Shown here in pieces: positions 9,270 to 16,965 of a DNA stretch of 46,545 nt (positions are counted from its first letter, which is position 1; every line of letters starts with the position of its first letter). Where the stretch lies: the NCBI GenBank assembly GCA_021323955.1, contig JAJPKC010000311.1, positions 1 to 46,545 on the forward strand, written 5' to 3'. A program made the position numbers and the translations under genes. This stretch comes from Oscillatoriales cyanobacterium Centralia_MAG_596 (GTDB lineage Bacteria; Cyanobacteriota; Cyanobacteriia; Leptolyngbyales; Leptolyngbyaceae). Below the pieces are notes generated by a model that searched no databases, had not been told where the DNA came from, and saw nothing but the letters and a program-made list of their open reading frames with translations.

Positions 9270-9298
9270 GTCGGGACACGGCATTGTCATGTCCCGAC
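9270..9298. terminator. Hairpin between convergent TPR and caspase genes
   Basis: GTCGGGACA (9270-9278) and TGTCCCGAC (9290-9298) form a perfect 9-base stem with an 11-base loop, centred between the two convergent stop codons. A bidirectional terminator is the simplest reading. There is no long T-run on either side, so termination strength is uncertain. Confidence 0.6.
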
Positions 9299-9341
9299 GC
9301 AGAGAATTGCACCTTAATAAATCTGTGATCGTTGAACACAA

Positions 9342-12269
9342 CTACTGATCGCCTCCGATGGTGCTAAAGTTAGCTGGGGGCGGTGCAGCACGGACAGCAG
9401 GCGTTTTATTTGAAGAATCGACACGAACAGAAGGTGGTTCTCCAGAACTCAGAGAACTCGATGAGTTGTCAGGAGATGGGTTTGTTATAGCAACGGGATC
9501 AGGAGGAGGCGCGGCATTAATCGAGGCAAGTTCATCCTCTGCCTTTTGAATAATCGGTTGAGCTTTCTGCTTCCAGTAAGCAGTTGTTGCTTTCTTCGCG
9601 GTATCGTCTGCTAGAGTCCATTTTTTATCGGTTAGTGCCTGGTTCGCTTTAGCTAGAGTTGCCGCGTTATTTGTCCACTCTTGATTCCACTGGCTTATAG
9701 TCTCTTGTGCCTTTTTCCCAGCGGCATTATTTGTTGGAATGATCTTAAGTTCAGCGATCGCCTCATCTTTTTTCCCTGTCTGATACAGCTTCGTTGCTTG
9801 CTGGATTAAGCTTTCTGACCATGTATTAATAGCATCCTGTGCTAGGTGCCCGTATCGATCAGTATCATCAGGAATTTGAGCCGCAAGCGCGATCGCGTCT
9901 TGAAACTTGCTTTTTCCTGCAAAATCTTTTGCTTTATAGAAGCGACAGGCGTTTAGATGCGCTTGAGCATCCTTGAAGAACCGAAAGTTTGACGGTAAGC
10001 CTTGCGCTTGGGTGATGCACTGGTCGTACTGATGCCCTGAATCCAGGGTAGCAATCTGAGTGAGCGTGGCTCGGTCAGTTTGTTCTTCATACTGGTTCCA
10101 AAAATACCAGCCCCCGATCGCGCTGGCTGTCAGTACTGAAGCACCCGCTATTCTCTGCAACTGATGATGATGAGAGGCGAAAAAAGCGGATAAGCGTGCG
10201 ATCGCTGTTTGCACCAACGGAGTGCCAGGGATCAGTCGCGATCGTGTTGGGATGCTTGCTGGCAGGACATCAAGAAAATTGGCGATCGCCAACGGCTTTC
10301 GCTTTACTAGGGGCTGAGCAGGGTTCCAGGTGCTGATAACCTCTTCTTCAACCCGAATCGCGCTGGCATCATCCAGATTCAGCTTCCGTTGCAGGTTTCG
10401 TAGTCTGTTACGAGTTTGTGGACTGAACGGTATCCCAAATCGCTCAAGCACCTCGTTCAACATCTGCTTATACTTCACAAGCTTTTGGTAGTGTTGCTCC
10501 TGTCTGGCAATCAAGCGGGTTTTGCTGGGTGCAATATCGTCAGCCGTCAGCCCTAGTTGCTGTTGCGATTGCTGTAGACGTAGCAACTGATCCGCAGCGA
10601 GTGGATAGGTTTGAGCTAGCGCATCCTCTAACGCCTGCTCGTACTGCCGAAGTTTCTGCTGATGGGTTCCAATCTGAGCCGTTACGAGTGCAGCAATTTC
10701 AGCTATATCCTTTTGATCCAAGTTCAGGGATTGTGCTAACTGCTCAAGGCGATTACAGGTTGATTGAGATGGCAGATGTTTACGCTGCGTTGCTTCTACC
10801 CATGCTTGCTCATACTGTTGAAGCTGTTGCTGATAAGCATCGATCTGGCTAGTGATATGAGAAAGAATCGGGGTAATATCGCGATCGAGCAACCCTAGCT
10901 CCTGCTGTTTGCGGTGTAGCTCGTGCCGTTGTAAATCATTGAGAGGATAACGATTTTGAGTGAAGCCAGTTAGTGCTTCTCTGTATTGCTGCAACCGTAA
11001 CCAGTAAAGCTCTGCTTCAGCGATGACACGACTTTGAGTTGAAGCAATATCATTTGTGGTCAGTTCTAGCTGCTGCTGAAGCTGTTGTAACTGGGTTTGT
11101 GCGACTACGCTGAGTGGGTATTCTTGGCGTGTTGCTTCTATCAGCGCCCGCTCGTACTGCTGTAACTTTTGTTGCTGTAGCCCTAAGCGAGTTGTAACAC
11201 GTAATTCGATCTCTGAGACAACTTGTGGGTCTAGCCTCAGTCTTTGCTGTAACTGCTTCAAATTGCTGAGCGTTTTGCCATTCAAAGTGCTTTCACGCCG
11301 AATGGCGTTAGCAAACGCTTGCTCATATCTCTGACATGCCGCCTCAAACTCTCGACGATAGGGTTCAAGAACTTTAGCTTCAATCTCTTTTGCTTCAGCT
11401 TCCGAGAGCCCTAAACTAATTCGACGTTCTTCTAACTCCCACCGCCAGAACTCGGACACTTCACCGCGATCAATGTATTCCGGTTGGATGGCTTTGCGAT
11501 ATTCTGCTTCAGGATGAATCGGAACTTTAGCCAGTCGAATGCTGAAACTGTCCTCTCCACTGGTATAGATTTCGGGACTCATTCCAGATTGACTTTCTCG
11601 AACCTTCGTACCGGCATAACCATGCAATTCACCAACCGACACAAACCCATCATCATCTTGATCAGCCGCACCTTTGATCCCCTCGATTAAGTAGCGAGTG
11701 TAAACCGATAAGTCGGCTTTTTTATGCTCAAAGGAATACTGAACTGCGGTAGAGGAAGTTAAAATTGCTCGTCCTTCTCCACCCAGTTGGGCTCGGATAT
11801 CTACTGGTGATTGGCTATCTCTGAATAGCTCTTTTGCAAAAGCACCACTAAAGCAACAGTCCAAAATAATGACTTTTCGTTTCGATCGACTCCTGTTCAT
11901 GTGGGTATGAACAAAGTTAGCGGCTACAGCGGTGTAGTCCAGTAGCTCGCCGTCCTCTAAACTTTTGCAGGTTTCCTTTGTTGCAAAGAAAAACTTTGTG
12001 CTGTCGTGCTTGTCCTTGATACCGTGTCCTGAAAAGAAGAACAGCACCAGATCGTCTCTCTGCCGATTTGCAAATAGCCGGTAAACCGCAGCTTCCATCT
12101 CAAATCGCTTTGGATTTTTCAACACTGTCACGTCGCTGGCGGCAAATCCACCGATATCAGGATGCTGCAATACATCTCGCATTGCCTCTACGTCCCTTAC
12201 CGCACATGGAAGTGGACTCAATTCAGTCTCGTACTCACTCACTCCAATGAGCAGCGCTATTTTTGCCAT
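9342..12269 (-). CDS. Membrane-anchored caspase-family protease with EF-hand-like loop and 57-residue helical repeats
   Basis: This is a 975-residue protein in several parts. Residues 1-250 form a caspase (C14/orthocaspase) domain beginning IALLIGVSEYETELSPL. Both catalytic elements are intact: FFFSGHG (His82) and ILDCCFSG (Cys139). DQDDDGFVSVGE (203-214) fits the Ca2+-binding EF-hand loop spacing, and metacaspases are often calcium-activated. Residues 290-648 carry Q-rich amphipathic helices repeating at exactly 57 residues. A Pro/Arg linker leads to one transmembrane helix (about 707-724). A C-terminal segment of helical TPR-like repeats (750-910) and a disordered Ser/Pro tail follow. With an N-in orientation the protease faces the cytoplasm and the tail the periplasm or lumen. 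The ATG at 12269 lies just before the first strand. It shares a strand with the TIR and small membrane genes. Confidence 0.9.
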   Translation of the reverse strand: MAKIALLIGVSEYETELSPLPCAVRDVEAMRDVLQHPDIGGFAASDVTVLKNPKRFEMEAAVYRLFANRQRDDLVLFFFSGHGIKDKHDSTKFFFATKETCKSLEDGELLDYTAVAANFVHTHMNRSRSKRKVIILDCCFSGAFAKELFRDSQSPVDIRAQLGGEGRAILTSSTAVQYSFEHKKADLSVYTRYLIEGIKGAADQDDDGFVSVGELHGYAGTKVRESQSGMSPEIYTSGEDSFSIRLAKVPIHPEAEYRKAIQPEYIDRGEVSEFWRWELEERRISLGLSEAEAKEIEAKVLEPYRREFEAACQRYEQAFANAIRRESTLNGKTLSNLKQLQQRLRLDPQVVSEIELRVTTRLGLQQQKLQQYERALIEATRQEYPLSVVAQTQLQQLQQQLELTTNDIASTQSRVIAEAELYWLRLQQYREALTGFTQNRYPLNDLQRHELHRKQQELGLLDRDITPILSHITSQIDAYQQQLQQYEQAWVEATQRKHLPSQSTCNRLEQLAQSLNLDQKDIAEIAALVTAQIGTHQQKLRQYEQALEDALAQTYPLAADQLLRLQQSQQQLGLTADDIAPSKTRLIARQEQHYQKLVKYKQMLNEVLERFGIPFSPQTRNRLRNLQRKLNLDDASAIRVEEEVISTWNPAQPLVKRKPLAIANFLDVLPASIPTRSRLIPGTPLVQTAIARLSAFFASHHHQLQRIAGASVLTASAIGGWYFWNQYEEQTDRATLTQIATLDSGHQYDQCITQAQGLPSNFRFFKDAQAHLNACRFYKAKDFAGKSKFQDAIALAAQIPDDTDRYGHLAQDAINTWSESLIQQATKLYQTGKKDEAIAELKIIPTNNAAGKKAQETISQWNQEWTNNAATLAKANQALTDKKWTLADDTAKKATTAYWKQKAQPIIQKAEDELASINAAPPPDPVAITNPSPDNSSSSLSSGEPPSVRVDSSNKTPAVRAAPPPANFSTIGGDQ
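10326..11327 (-). repeat. Strictly phased 57-residue (171-base) repeats inside the caspase gene
   Basis: An anchoring tyrosine followed by an A-containing helix recurs at residues 315 (YEQAF), 372 (YERAL), 429 (YREAL), 486 (YEQAW), 543 (YEQAL) and 600 (YKQML). Every interval is 57 residues, with no insertion or deletion. Each unit continues with a Y/H-P-L-like turn, a leucine/glutamine helix (LQQLQQQL type), an acidic turn (DDIA, KDIAEI, RDITPI) and a last helix ending QQKLQQ. The repeats have diverged at sequence level, so this is an old, length-constrained array. The half-unit at about 285-310 suggests it began earlier. Confidence 0.85.
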
Positions 12270-12354
12270 GTAGAATAATCCGCGCTTTAGAGATGCTTAT
12301 CGGCTGAAATTTATTTTATAGTTATTCCCTATCGCAATTTGCCTTATTCGCTCA

Positions 12355-12460
12355 TTAATTTATCAATTGGCATATGGCCCTTCGCAGTCCTTTCGCCACG
12401 TCTAGAAACGCTTCGTTGCGATTTTCCCAGGTCGTGACGGGTCTGGCAATCCTCAGGCAA
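12355..12460 (-). pseudogene. Relic of a second TIR-protein C-terminus
   Basis: Read on the minus strand, these bases encode RPVTTWENRNEAFLDVAKGL followed by a stop at 12355-12357. The intact TIR gene 690 bases away ends with nearly the same peptide (KPVTTWENRDEAFLDVAKGL). The DNA also aligns well over roughly 80 bases (for example tcccaggtcgtgac in both). One extra base relative to the intact gene shifts the frame just upstream of this peptide, and no TIR core remains. It is best read as the tail of a deleted tandem paralogue. The stop codon of the small membrane ORF lies only 5 bases upstream of it. Confidence 0.8.
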
Positions 12461-12464
12461 ATCG

Positions 12465-12698
12465 TTAGTGAATGTTTCGCCGGTAATTGATCTGCCATGA
12501 CCGCTCCAATTGGGCTATACGTCGCTGCCTCAATCGCTGGCAGTAGCGTTGACGAACAAAGATGACGAGCGCACAGACCACAGGCAGTAACAGCACGATC
12601 GCTGTAGAGACGACCGCAGGATCGCTATTTGCTTGTGGTATGGAGCTTGCATCATGGCCGATGGTACGCACAGTAATTCCTAAGTGATTGTTCGCCAT
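12465..12698 (-). CDS. Small single-pass membrane protein, unknown
   Basis: The 77-residue ORF has a short polar N-terminus (MANNHLGITVRTIG), one strong transmembrane helix (VVSTAIVLLLPVVCALVIFV, about 29-48) and a very basic tail (RQRYCQRLRQRR). By the positive-inside rule the tail should be cytoplasmic. A convincing ribosome site (GGAGAAG) lies a few bases before the ATG, unusual among its neighbours and a good reason to believe the gene. I recognise no family. Its stop falls right at the edge of the TIR relic, so its last residues may be new sequence created by the deletion. It sits between the caspase and the TIR-EACC1 gene on the same strand and could anchor or regulate either. Confidence 0.5.
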   Translation of the reverse strand: MANNHLGITVRTIGHDASSIPQANSDPAVVSTAIVLLLPVVCALVIFVRQRYCQRLRQRRIAQLERSWQINYRRNIH

Positions 12699-13047
12699 GA
12701 TGACTTCTCCGGTTGGTTTATAGTCTGGCTGAACAGCGATCAGATACTCTCAGCGATCGCTGCCGCTCGCGGCTTTCCTGGGGCGGTGTAGACATCACGC
12801 TGATCAGAAACCTCAGGGCAAGCCAATTTGTCAGACACCGAACTCAGGCCGGTCTGCTATGCGCTCCTACCATGCCAGAAATGGCGGCTATAATTTACTC
12901 TCTCAGAATAAAATACACATCTGAATAAATGTCATCATTCGTCACAACTGGGTGAATCATTGACTGAGCAACCATGACGAAAGCGCCAGCCTGAAAGTTC
13001 TTGGCGGTTAGCGGATGGTCATCATTCAAGACTGGTCGTTAAGGTAT
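12699..13047. other. Gene-free gap between small membrane ORF and TIR gene
   Basis: Neither strand holds a convincing gene over these 349 bases. The 71-residue plus-strand ORF (12713-12928) has no recognisable features. A short motif, gtcatcattc, occurs twice (about 12930 and 13017). The gap is consistent with decayed DNA left by deletion of the second TIR copy, and should also hold the promoter of the small membrane ORF. Confidence 0.5.
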
Positions 13048-13941
13048 TTACTGCGCGATCGCGGCTCGCAGCCCTTTCGCTACGTCTAAAAACGCCTCAT
13101 CGCGATTCTCCCAGGTCGTGACAGGCTTGGCGTTTTTGGGCAGTGCTTGCAGCTTGCCAAACGGAGCACCCGTCCAATCACAGGGTTTGAGAATAATGGG
13201 GATCACTCTGGCCGCTCCAGCTTCGTGGCGTTTCATGGCCTGGGCCAGCTCAAGGTCATAGCAGTAGTCAGAGGCCAGAAAATTGGCGCTCACCAACAGC
13301 AGAATGACACCAGCAGAATTGAGATGCTCGTCGATTGCGTCGGCCCAATCGCTGCCAGCGGTAATCTCGCGATCATGCCACGCCGCAATGATCCCCTGGC
13401 GCTTCAGGATCGCGAGATGGGTCGCCAGTTCGTCCCGCAGGTCTTCATCCCGGTGAGAGTAAGAAAAAAAGACTTCTACGGGTGCGGTCGGGGTGGGCAA
13501 GCCTGGGGGATTGGCATTGCGGTCAGGCGCAGGAACCGTAACGGGCTGGGAGTCTGCAGCGACTGTATGCATGAGAAATGTCTGTGCGGTCTGAAGGGCA
13601 GCAGCTAACTCGGCCTGATTTCGCGCTTTAACCGTAATTTTTTTGCCCTCAAGTTCCACAGTCAGCTCAAGCGCCGCACTCCCCACGACAGAATCGATCG
13701 CGCCCAAAACGGCGGATGCCTGGGCGGGTGCGACTTGCGCCCTCAATAATCCCGCGAGAAACCCACCAAAGGCTTTGTTCCCAATCGGTGGATGGGGGTC
13801 TGGCACGCGATCGACCCGCTCTACCTCATCAAATTCGCGCAGTTGGCGCAGCAGGTTTTGCGTTTTTGACTCCAATTCTTCGCTATCGAGATCGGGGTCG
13901 ATTACGTTGAAGGTGAGGTAAACGGTTGGTCGGTCGTTCAT
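13048..13941 (-). CDS. TIR-domain protein with N-terminal EACC1-like domain
   Basis: Residues about 155-297 are a bacterial TIR domain: EVFFSYSHRDEDLRDELATH, a box with WHDREITAGSDW, and FLASDYCYDLELAQAMKRHE. Glu231 in that last box is at the usual position of the NADase glutamate of TIR enzymes, so NAD+ cleavage is plausible. The ending PFGKLQALPKNAKPVTTW is typical of effector-type bacterial TIRs. Residues 5-123 are strand-helix-strand with a Gly/Ala-rich hydrophobic hairpin (GGFLAGLL) and ELTVELEGKKITVKARN. This resembles EACC1, the effector-associated component of predicted bacterial conflict systems, here fused rather than encoded separately. A Pro-rich linker joins the halves. The ATG at 13941 has no obvious ribosome site. 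A C-terminal relic of a paralogue lies downstream. Confidence 0.85.
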   Translation of the reverse strand: MNDRPTVYLTFNVIDPDLDSEELESKTQNLLRQLREFDEVERVDRVPDPHPPIGNKAFGGFLAGLLRAQVAPAQASAVLGAIDSVVGSAALELTVELEGKKITVKARNQAELAAALQTAQTFLMHTVAADSQPVTVPAPDRNANPPGLPTPTAPVEVFFSYSHRDEDLRDELATHLAILKRQGIIAAWHDREITAGSDWADAIDEHLNSAGVILLLVSANFLASDYCYDLELAQAMKRHEAGAARVIPIILKPCDWTGAPFGKLQALPKNAKPVTTWENRDEAFLDVAKGLRAAIAQ

Positions 13942-14303
13942 GCCAGTTCACGATCGCGGCGCGTGATGGTTTAGCTGAGCCGAGGCACGGCAACTTTATC
14001 TTACATTGAGAGCATTTGGGCTGGGGTTTAGCCATTTGAACGCTCTGAACACGCATCAGGGCACTTCATACAGGACTGGGTGCTGTTTGGGTGATAGAAT
14101 TTACAAATCATAACCGGAGAAAAATTTAATCATTCACCTGTTATCGCTGGGAAAAATTGCCATAAGCTTGATTTAGCGGCATTTCGCGAGTCTCGAATAA
14201 CTGTGTTACCGTATCGTTGTTGCCGCAATTAGTCCAAAAACAATTGTCGAGTTGTTCACAATTTGTTACAAAGTAGTGAGACAACTTCAGAACGCAAGAC
14301 TGC
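13942..14303. other. Divergent intergenic region, TIR gene / LmeA-like gene
   Basis: No credible gene is present in these 362 bases. It must hold promoters for both divergent genes. The half near the lipid-binding gene is AT-rich and contains repeated acaatt/ttgttaca words (around 14243-14275). I cannot assign a clear -35/-10 pair, and the minus ORF at 14141-14365 looks spurious. Confidence 0.5.
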
Positions 14304-15089
14304 ATGATTGGCGGATTTACTGCACCCCCTACTAGCGCCGACTTTGGTGAGCGAATGCTCAACAAGGTCGTTAGCCAATCGATCCGTCACTTATTCACCC
14401 AAAGTGAATCAGTGGACGTTGCGATTCGCTGCTCCCCCTCTAGCAAGCTACTGCAAGGAAGTATTGACAGCTTTAAGATGAGTGGGCGTCGCCTGCTGAT
14501 CCGGCGGGATTTTTGGGTTGAGGAGATGTCGTTTGAAACGGATGCCGTTTCAATTGACTTTGGTTCGGTGATGACCGGTAAAATTCGGTTGCGCCAACCA
14601 ACCCAGGCGATCGCGCAGGTTGTTTTGACGGAAGAAGGGATCAACCAGGCCTTTATGGCAGAGTTGGTGAAAAAGCGTCTGCTTGACATCGACACGCCCG
14701 AACTGACCGCCCTGTCTGGTGGTGAGCCTGTCTCCTTCTCGGACGTCAATCTGAAGCTATTGCCTAACAATCAGATCAAAATTTTTGCTAAGACTGAACT
14801 GCCGAATGGGTCCGTGCCCATTAGCCTGACGGCCAATCTGGCTGTAGAGCGGCGGCGGCGAATTTCATTCCAAAACCCGCAGTTTGACGAAACGGTTGTC
14901 CCCGAAGCATTGAGAGGCGTCTCGCGTGTGCTGACGCTGGCGTTTGCCTCAATTCTCGATAATATGGTTGATCTCGATCGATTTGACCTCGATGGCGTCA
15001 CAATGCGGATTAACCGCCTGGAAACCCAGGACGATCGCCTCGTGTTTAGCGGTTACGCCCAGATTGAACACTTTCCAGGTGGTCGATGA
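14304..15089 (+). CDS. DUF2993 / LmeA-family lipid-binding protein
   Basis: The 261-residue product matches the DUF2993 (LmeA) pattern common in cyanobacteria and actinobacteria. It starts with an amphipathic helix (MLNKVVSQSIRHLF), then SVDVAIRCSPSSKLLQGSIDSFKMSG, where 'G-x-I-x-S' strands recur, then SIDFGSVMTGKIRLRQPTQA. A central helix follows (TEEGINQAFMAELVKKRL), and long strands run to the C-terminus. The family folds as an elongated lipid-binding barrel; LmeA itself binds phospholipid at the mycobacterial envelope. There is no convincing signal peptide here, so it may act on the cytoplasmic face or the thylakoid surface. Length is normal. Its promoter region is shared with the divergent TIR gene. 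Confidence 0.85.
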   Translation: MIGGFTAPPTSADFGERMLNKVVSQSIRHLFTQSESVDVAIRCSPSSKLLQGSIDSFKMSGRRLLIRRDFWVEEMSFETDAVSIDFGSVMTGKIRLRQPTQAIAQVVLTEEGINQAFMAELVKKRLLDIDTPELTALSGGEPVSFSDVNLKLLPNNQIKIFAKTELPNGSVPISLTANLAVERRRRISFQNPQFDETVVPEALRGVSRVLTLAFASILDNMVDLDRFDLDGVTMRINRLETQDDRLVFSGYAQIEHFPGGR

Positions 15090-15260
15090 TTGGCCGGGTG
15101 AAATGGTGTTGGTTGGGGTTGGTTGGAGTTGGGCGGAAAGCATCTGGGATTGATTTCTAGCGGTAAGGCATCAACCGCTCGTCCTAACATGCTCCCGTAC
15201 CAGGCTCAACCACTGGTTGGATGCGCACGCTAGAGCCTTTTAATAAGCAAGTTTGGCCAG

Positions 15261-15716
15261 CTAATAAGCAAGTTCGGCCAGCCAGGAAATGATGATCCCC
15301 AGGATCGAACCGACGATGACCTGAAACGGCGTATGACCGAGCAGCTCTTTCAGGCGCTTTTCGTTGAACTGCTGGTCTTCTTGAAAGAACTCGTCAATGA
15401 TCTGGTTGAGAATTCGCGCTTGCTTGCCAGCCGCCTGACGCACCCCAGCGGCGTCGTACATGACGATGACGGCAAAGACAACTGCGACCGCAAACTCCGT
15501 GCTGGCCCACCCTGCCGATTGTCCAACCCCCGTTGCGAGCGCTGCCACCAGTGCGGAGTGAGCGCTAGGCATACCACCCGTTTCAACCAGTACTCGTAGG
15601 TTCACTTTATGGTGTTTGCCCAGATCAATCAGCAGCTTTAGCGCCTGGGCAATCAGGCATGCTACAAGAGCAACCAGCAGTACATGGTTGTGGATGATGT
15701 CGCCAAAGTCCTGCAT
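15261..15716 (-). CDS. Divergent PAP2-family membrane protein (DUF212)
   Basis: This 151-residue protein has about four hydrophobic helices. It begins near VLLVALVACLIAQALKLLIDL, then has the family core ETGGMPSAHSALVAALATGVG and VIVMYDAAGVRQAAGKQA, and ends with an LGHTPFQVIVGSILGI helix. SAH with the later Arg/His residues resembles a reduced phosphatidic-acid-phosphatase (PAP2) active site, so it may be a lipid or polyprenyl phosphate phosphatase. Cyanobacterial and plastid relatives are mostly uncharacterised. It lies about 105 bases downstream of crtE on the same strand. That pairing, which I believe recurs in cyanobacteria, hints at prenyl-diphosphate metabolism. Confidence 0.88.
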   Translation of the reverse strand: MQDFGDIIHNHVLLVALVACLIAQALKLLIDLGKHHKVNLRVLVETGGMPSAHSALVAALATGVGQSAGWASTEFAVAVVFAVIVMYDAAGVRQAAGKQARILNQIIDEFFQEDQQFNEKRLKELLGHTPFQVIVGSILGIIISWLAELAY

Positions 15717-15821
15717 GTTGTTTTGGTGGGAGAGAAGATCAATAAACCAGTGTCGAATGATGACGGCTAAAGGATAGAAAGGGAGTTGAGCATTTAGACT
15801 TTAGCACTTCGCTTTGGACAC

Positions 15822-16748
15822 TCAGTGGGTGCGTGCGGTAATAAAGTCAGCGATCGCTGTCAGGGGCTGGGCACGATCGCCAAAATCAGCCAGTTCCGCT
15901 TTAGCCTTGTGCACGAGCGTCTGTGCCTGCTGCTTCGATTCTTCCAATCCCCAAAAGCTGGGGTAGGTAGCTTTCTGCGCCCGCAGATCTTTACCGGCTG
16001 TTTTACCAAGCTCCTCTTGCGTGGCGGTGATGTCTAGAATATCATCCACGATTTGGAACGCCAGACCGATGTACTGGGCGTAGCGGGACAACCGCTGGAG
16101 ATCGATGTCCGATACCCCAGCCAGGATGCTACCCGAGGTCACTGACGCTTCTAGCAGGGCGGCGGTTTTATGGTTATGGATGAAATTGAGCGTATCGAGG
16201 CAAATGGCTGTGTCGCCTTCCGATTCCAGGTCAACAACCTGCCCACCCACCAGACCAGCCGCACCGACAGCGCGACCGAGAATTGCCACAATCTTCAGCA
16301 GACGGTCGGTGGGTACGTTCTTCGTTTCGACGGCAACGTGCTCAAAGGCATACGCTAACAGACCATCGCCCGCCAGGATTGCAATGTCTTCACCATAGAC
16401 TTTGTGATTGGTCAATTTGCCACGGCGATAGTCGTCGTTGTCCATGGCGGGCAAGTCGTCATGAATTAACGACATGGTGTGGATCATCTCCAGCGCACAG
16501 GCCGTCGGCATGGCCATTTCTACCGTCCCGCCAATTAGCTCACAGGTGGCGAGGCAGAGAATGGGCCGCAGCCGCTTCCCGCCAGCCAGGAGCGAATAGC
16601 GCATTGCCTCATAGATCTTTTCGGGGTAAATCACTGGAAGAGAGCGATCGAGCGCCGCTTCTACCAGCATCTGGCGCTCTTGGAGATAGGTTGCCAGATC
16701 AAAATGGTGTTCCTTGGGGGACATATGCTGTCTGTCCGTTAAAACCAT
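15822..16748 (-). CDS. crtE: Geranylgeranyl diphosphate synthase
   Basis: This enzyme condenses isopentenyl diphosphate with allylic diphosphates to make the C20 precursor of carotenoids, phytol and prenylquinones. Both Asp-rich Mg2+-binding motifs are present: [10 protein letters not shown] after IHTMSLIH (FARM) and [10 protein letters not shown] (SARM). [12 protein letters not shown] is the usual first substrate-binding patch, and [12 protein letters not shown] and [11 protein letters not shown] are in order. The track start at 16766 is a TTG. The ATG at 16748, preceded by GGAGAG, is better and gives 308 residues, normal for cyanobacterial CrtE. The upstream neighbour folD is on the same strand but 217 bases away, so crtE probably has its own promoter. 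Confidence 0.95.
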   Translation of the reverse strand: MVLTDRQHMSPKEHHFDLATYLQERQMLVEAALDRSLPVIYPEKIYEAMRYSLLAGGKRLRPILCLATCELIGGTVEMAMPTACALEMIHTMSLIHDDLPAMDNDDYRRGKLTNHKVYGEDIAILAGDGLLAYAFEHVAVETKNVPTDRLLKIVAILGRAVGAAGLVGGQVVDLESEGDTAICLDTLNFIHNHKTAALLEASVTSGSILAGVSDIDLQRLSRYAQYIGLAFQIVDDILDITATQEELGKTAGKDLRAQKATYPSFWGLEESKQQAQTLVHKAKAELADFGDRAQPLTAIADFITARTH

Positions 16749-16965
16749 CTCTGTCTCTCCATCCAACTCTCAGTTCAGTTCAATCACAATCACATGGCGC
16801 GATCGTTATTCCTCAATCATTTTACGGAGGTTTCTGCACACGTGAGCCATCGAAAACATTAGTCCATCAAAGACGGGCGGCCAGCGATCGCCACCAAACC
16901 GACCCTGACCCACCAGAAACGCGGGTCAGACCCTTGTTTGGCCGCATGGGTCTAGCCTCTCACAT

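Noticed and set aside
12713-12928. 71-residue plus-strand ORF between small membrane ORF and TIR gene
   Set aside because: No ribosome site, no recognisable sequence, and probably inside decayed DNA.
6480-13941. Insertion sequence or prophage bringing the accessory genes
   Set aside because: No transposase, integrase, terminal inverted repeats or tRNA edge was seen; composition is the only hint of transfer.
14141-14365. Minus-strand 74-residue ORF upstream of the LmeA-like gene
   Set aside because: Overlaps the start of a well-supported gene and has no motif.
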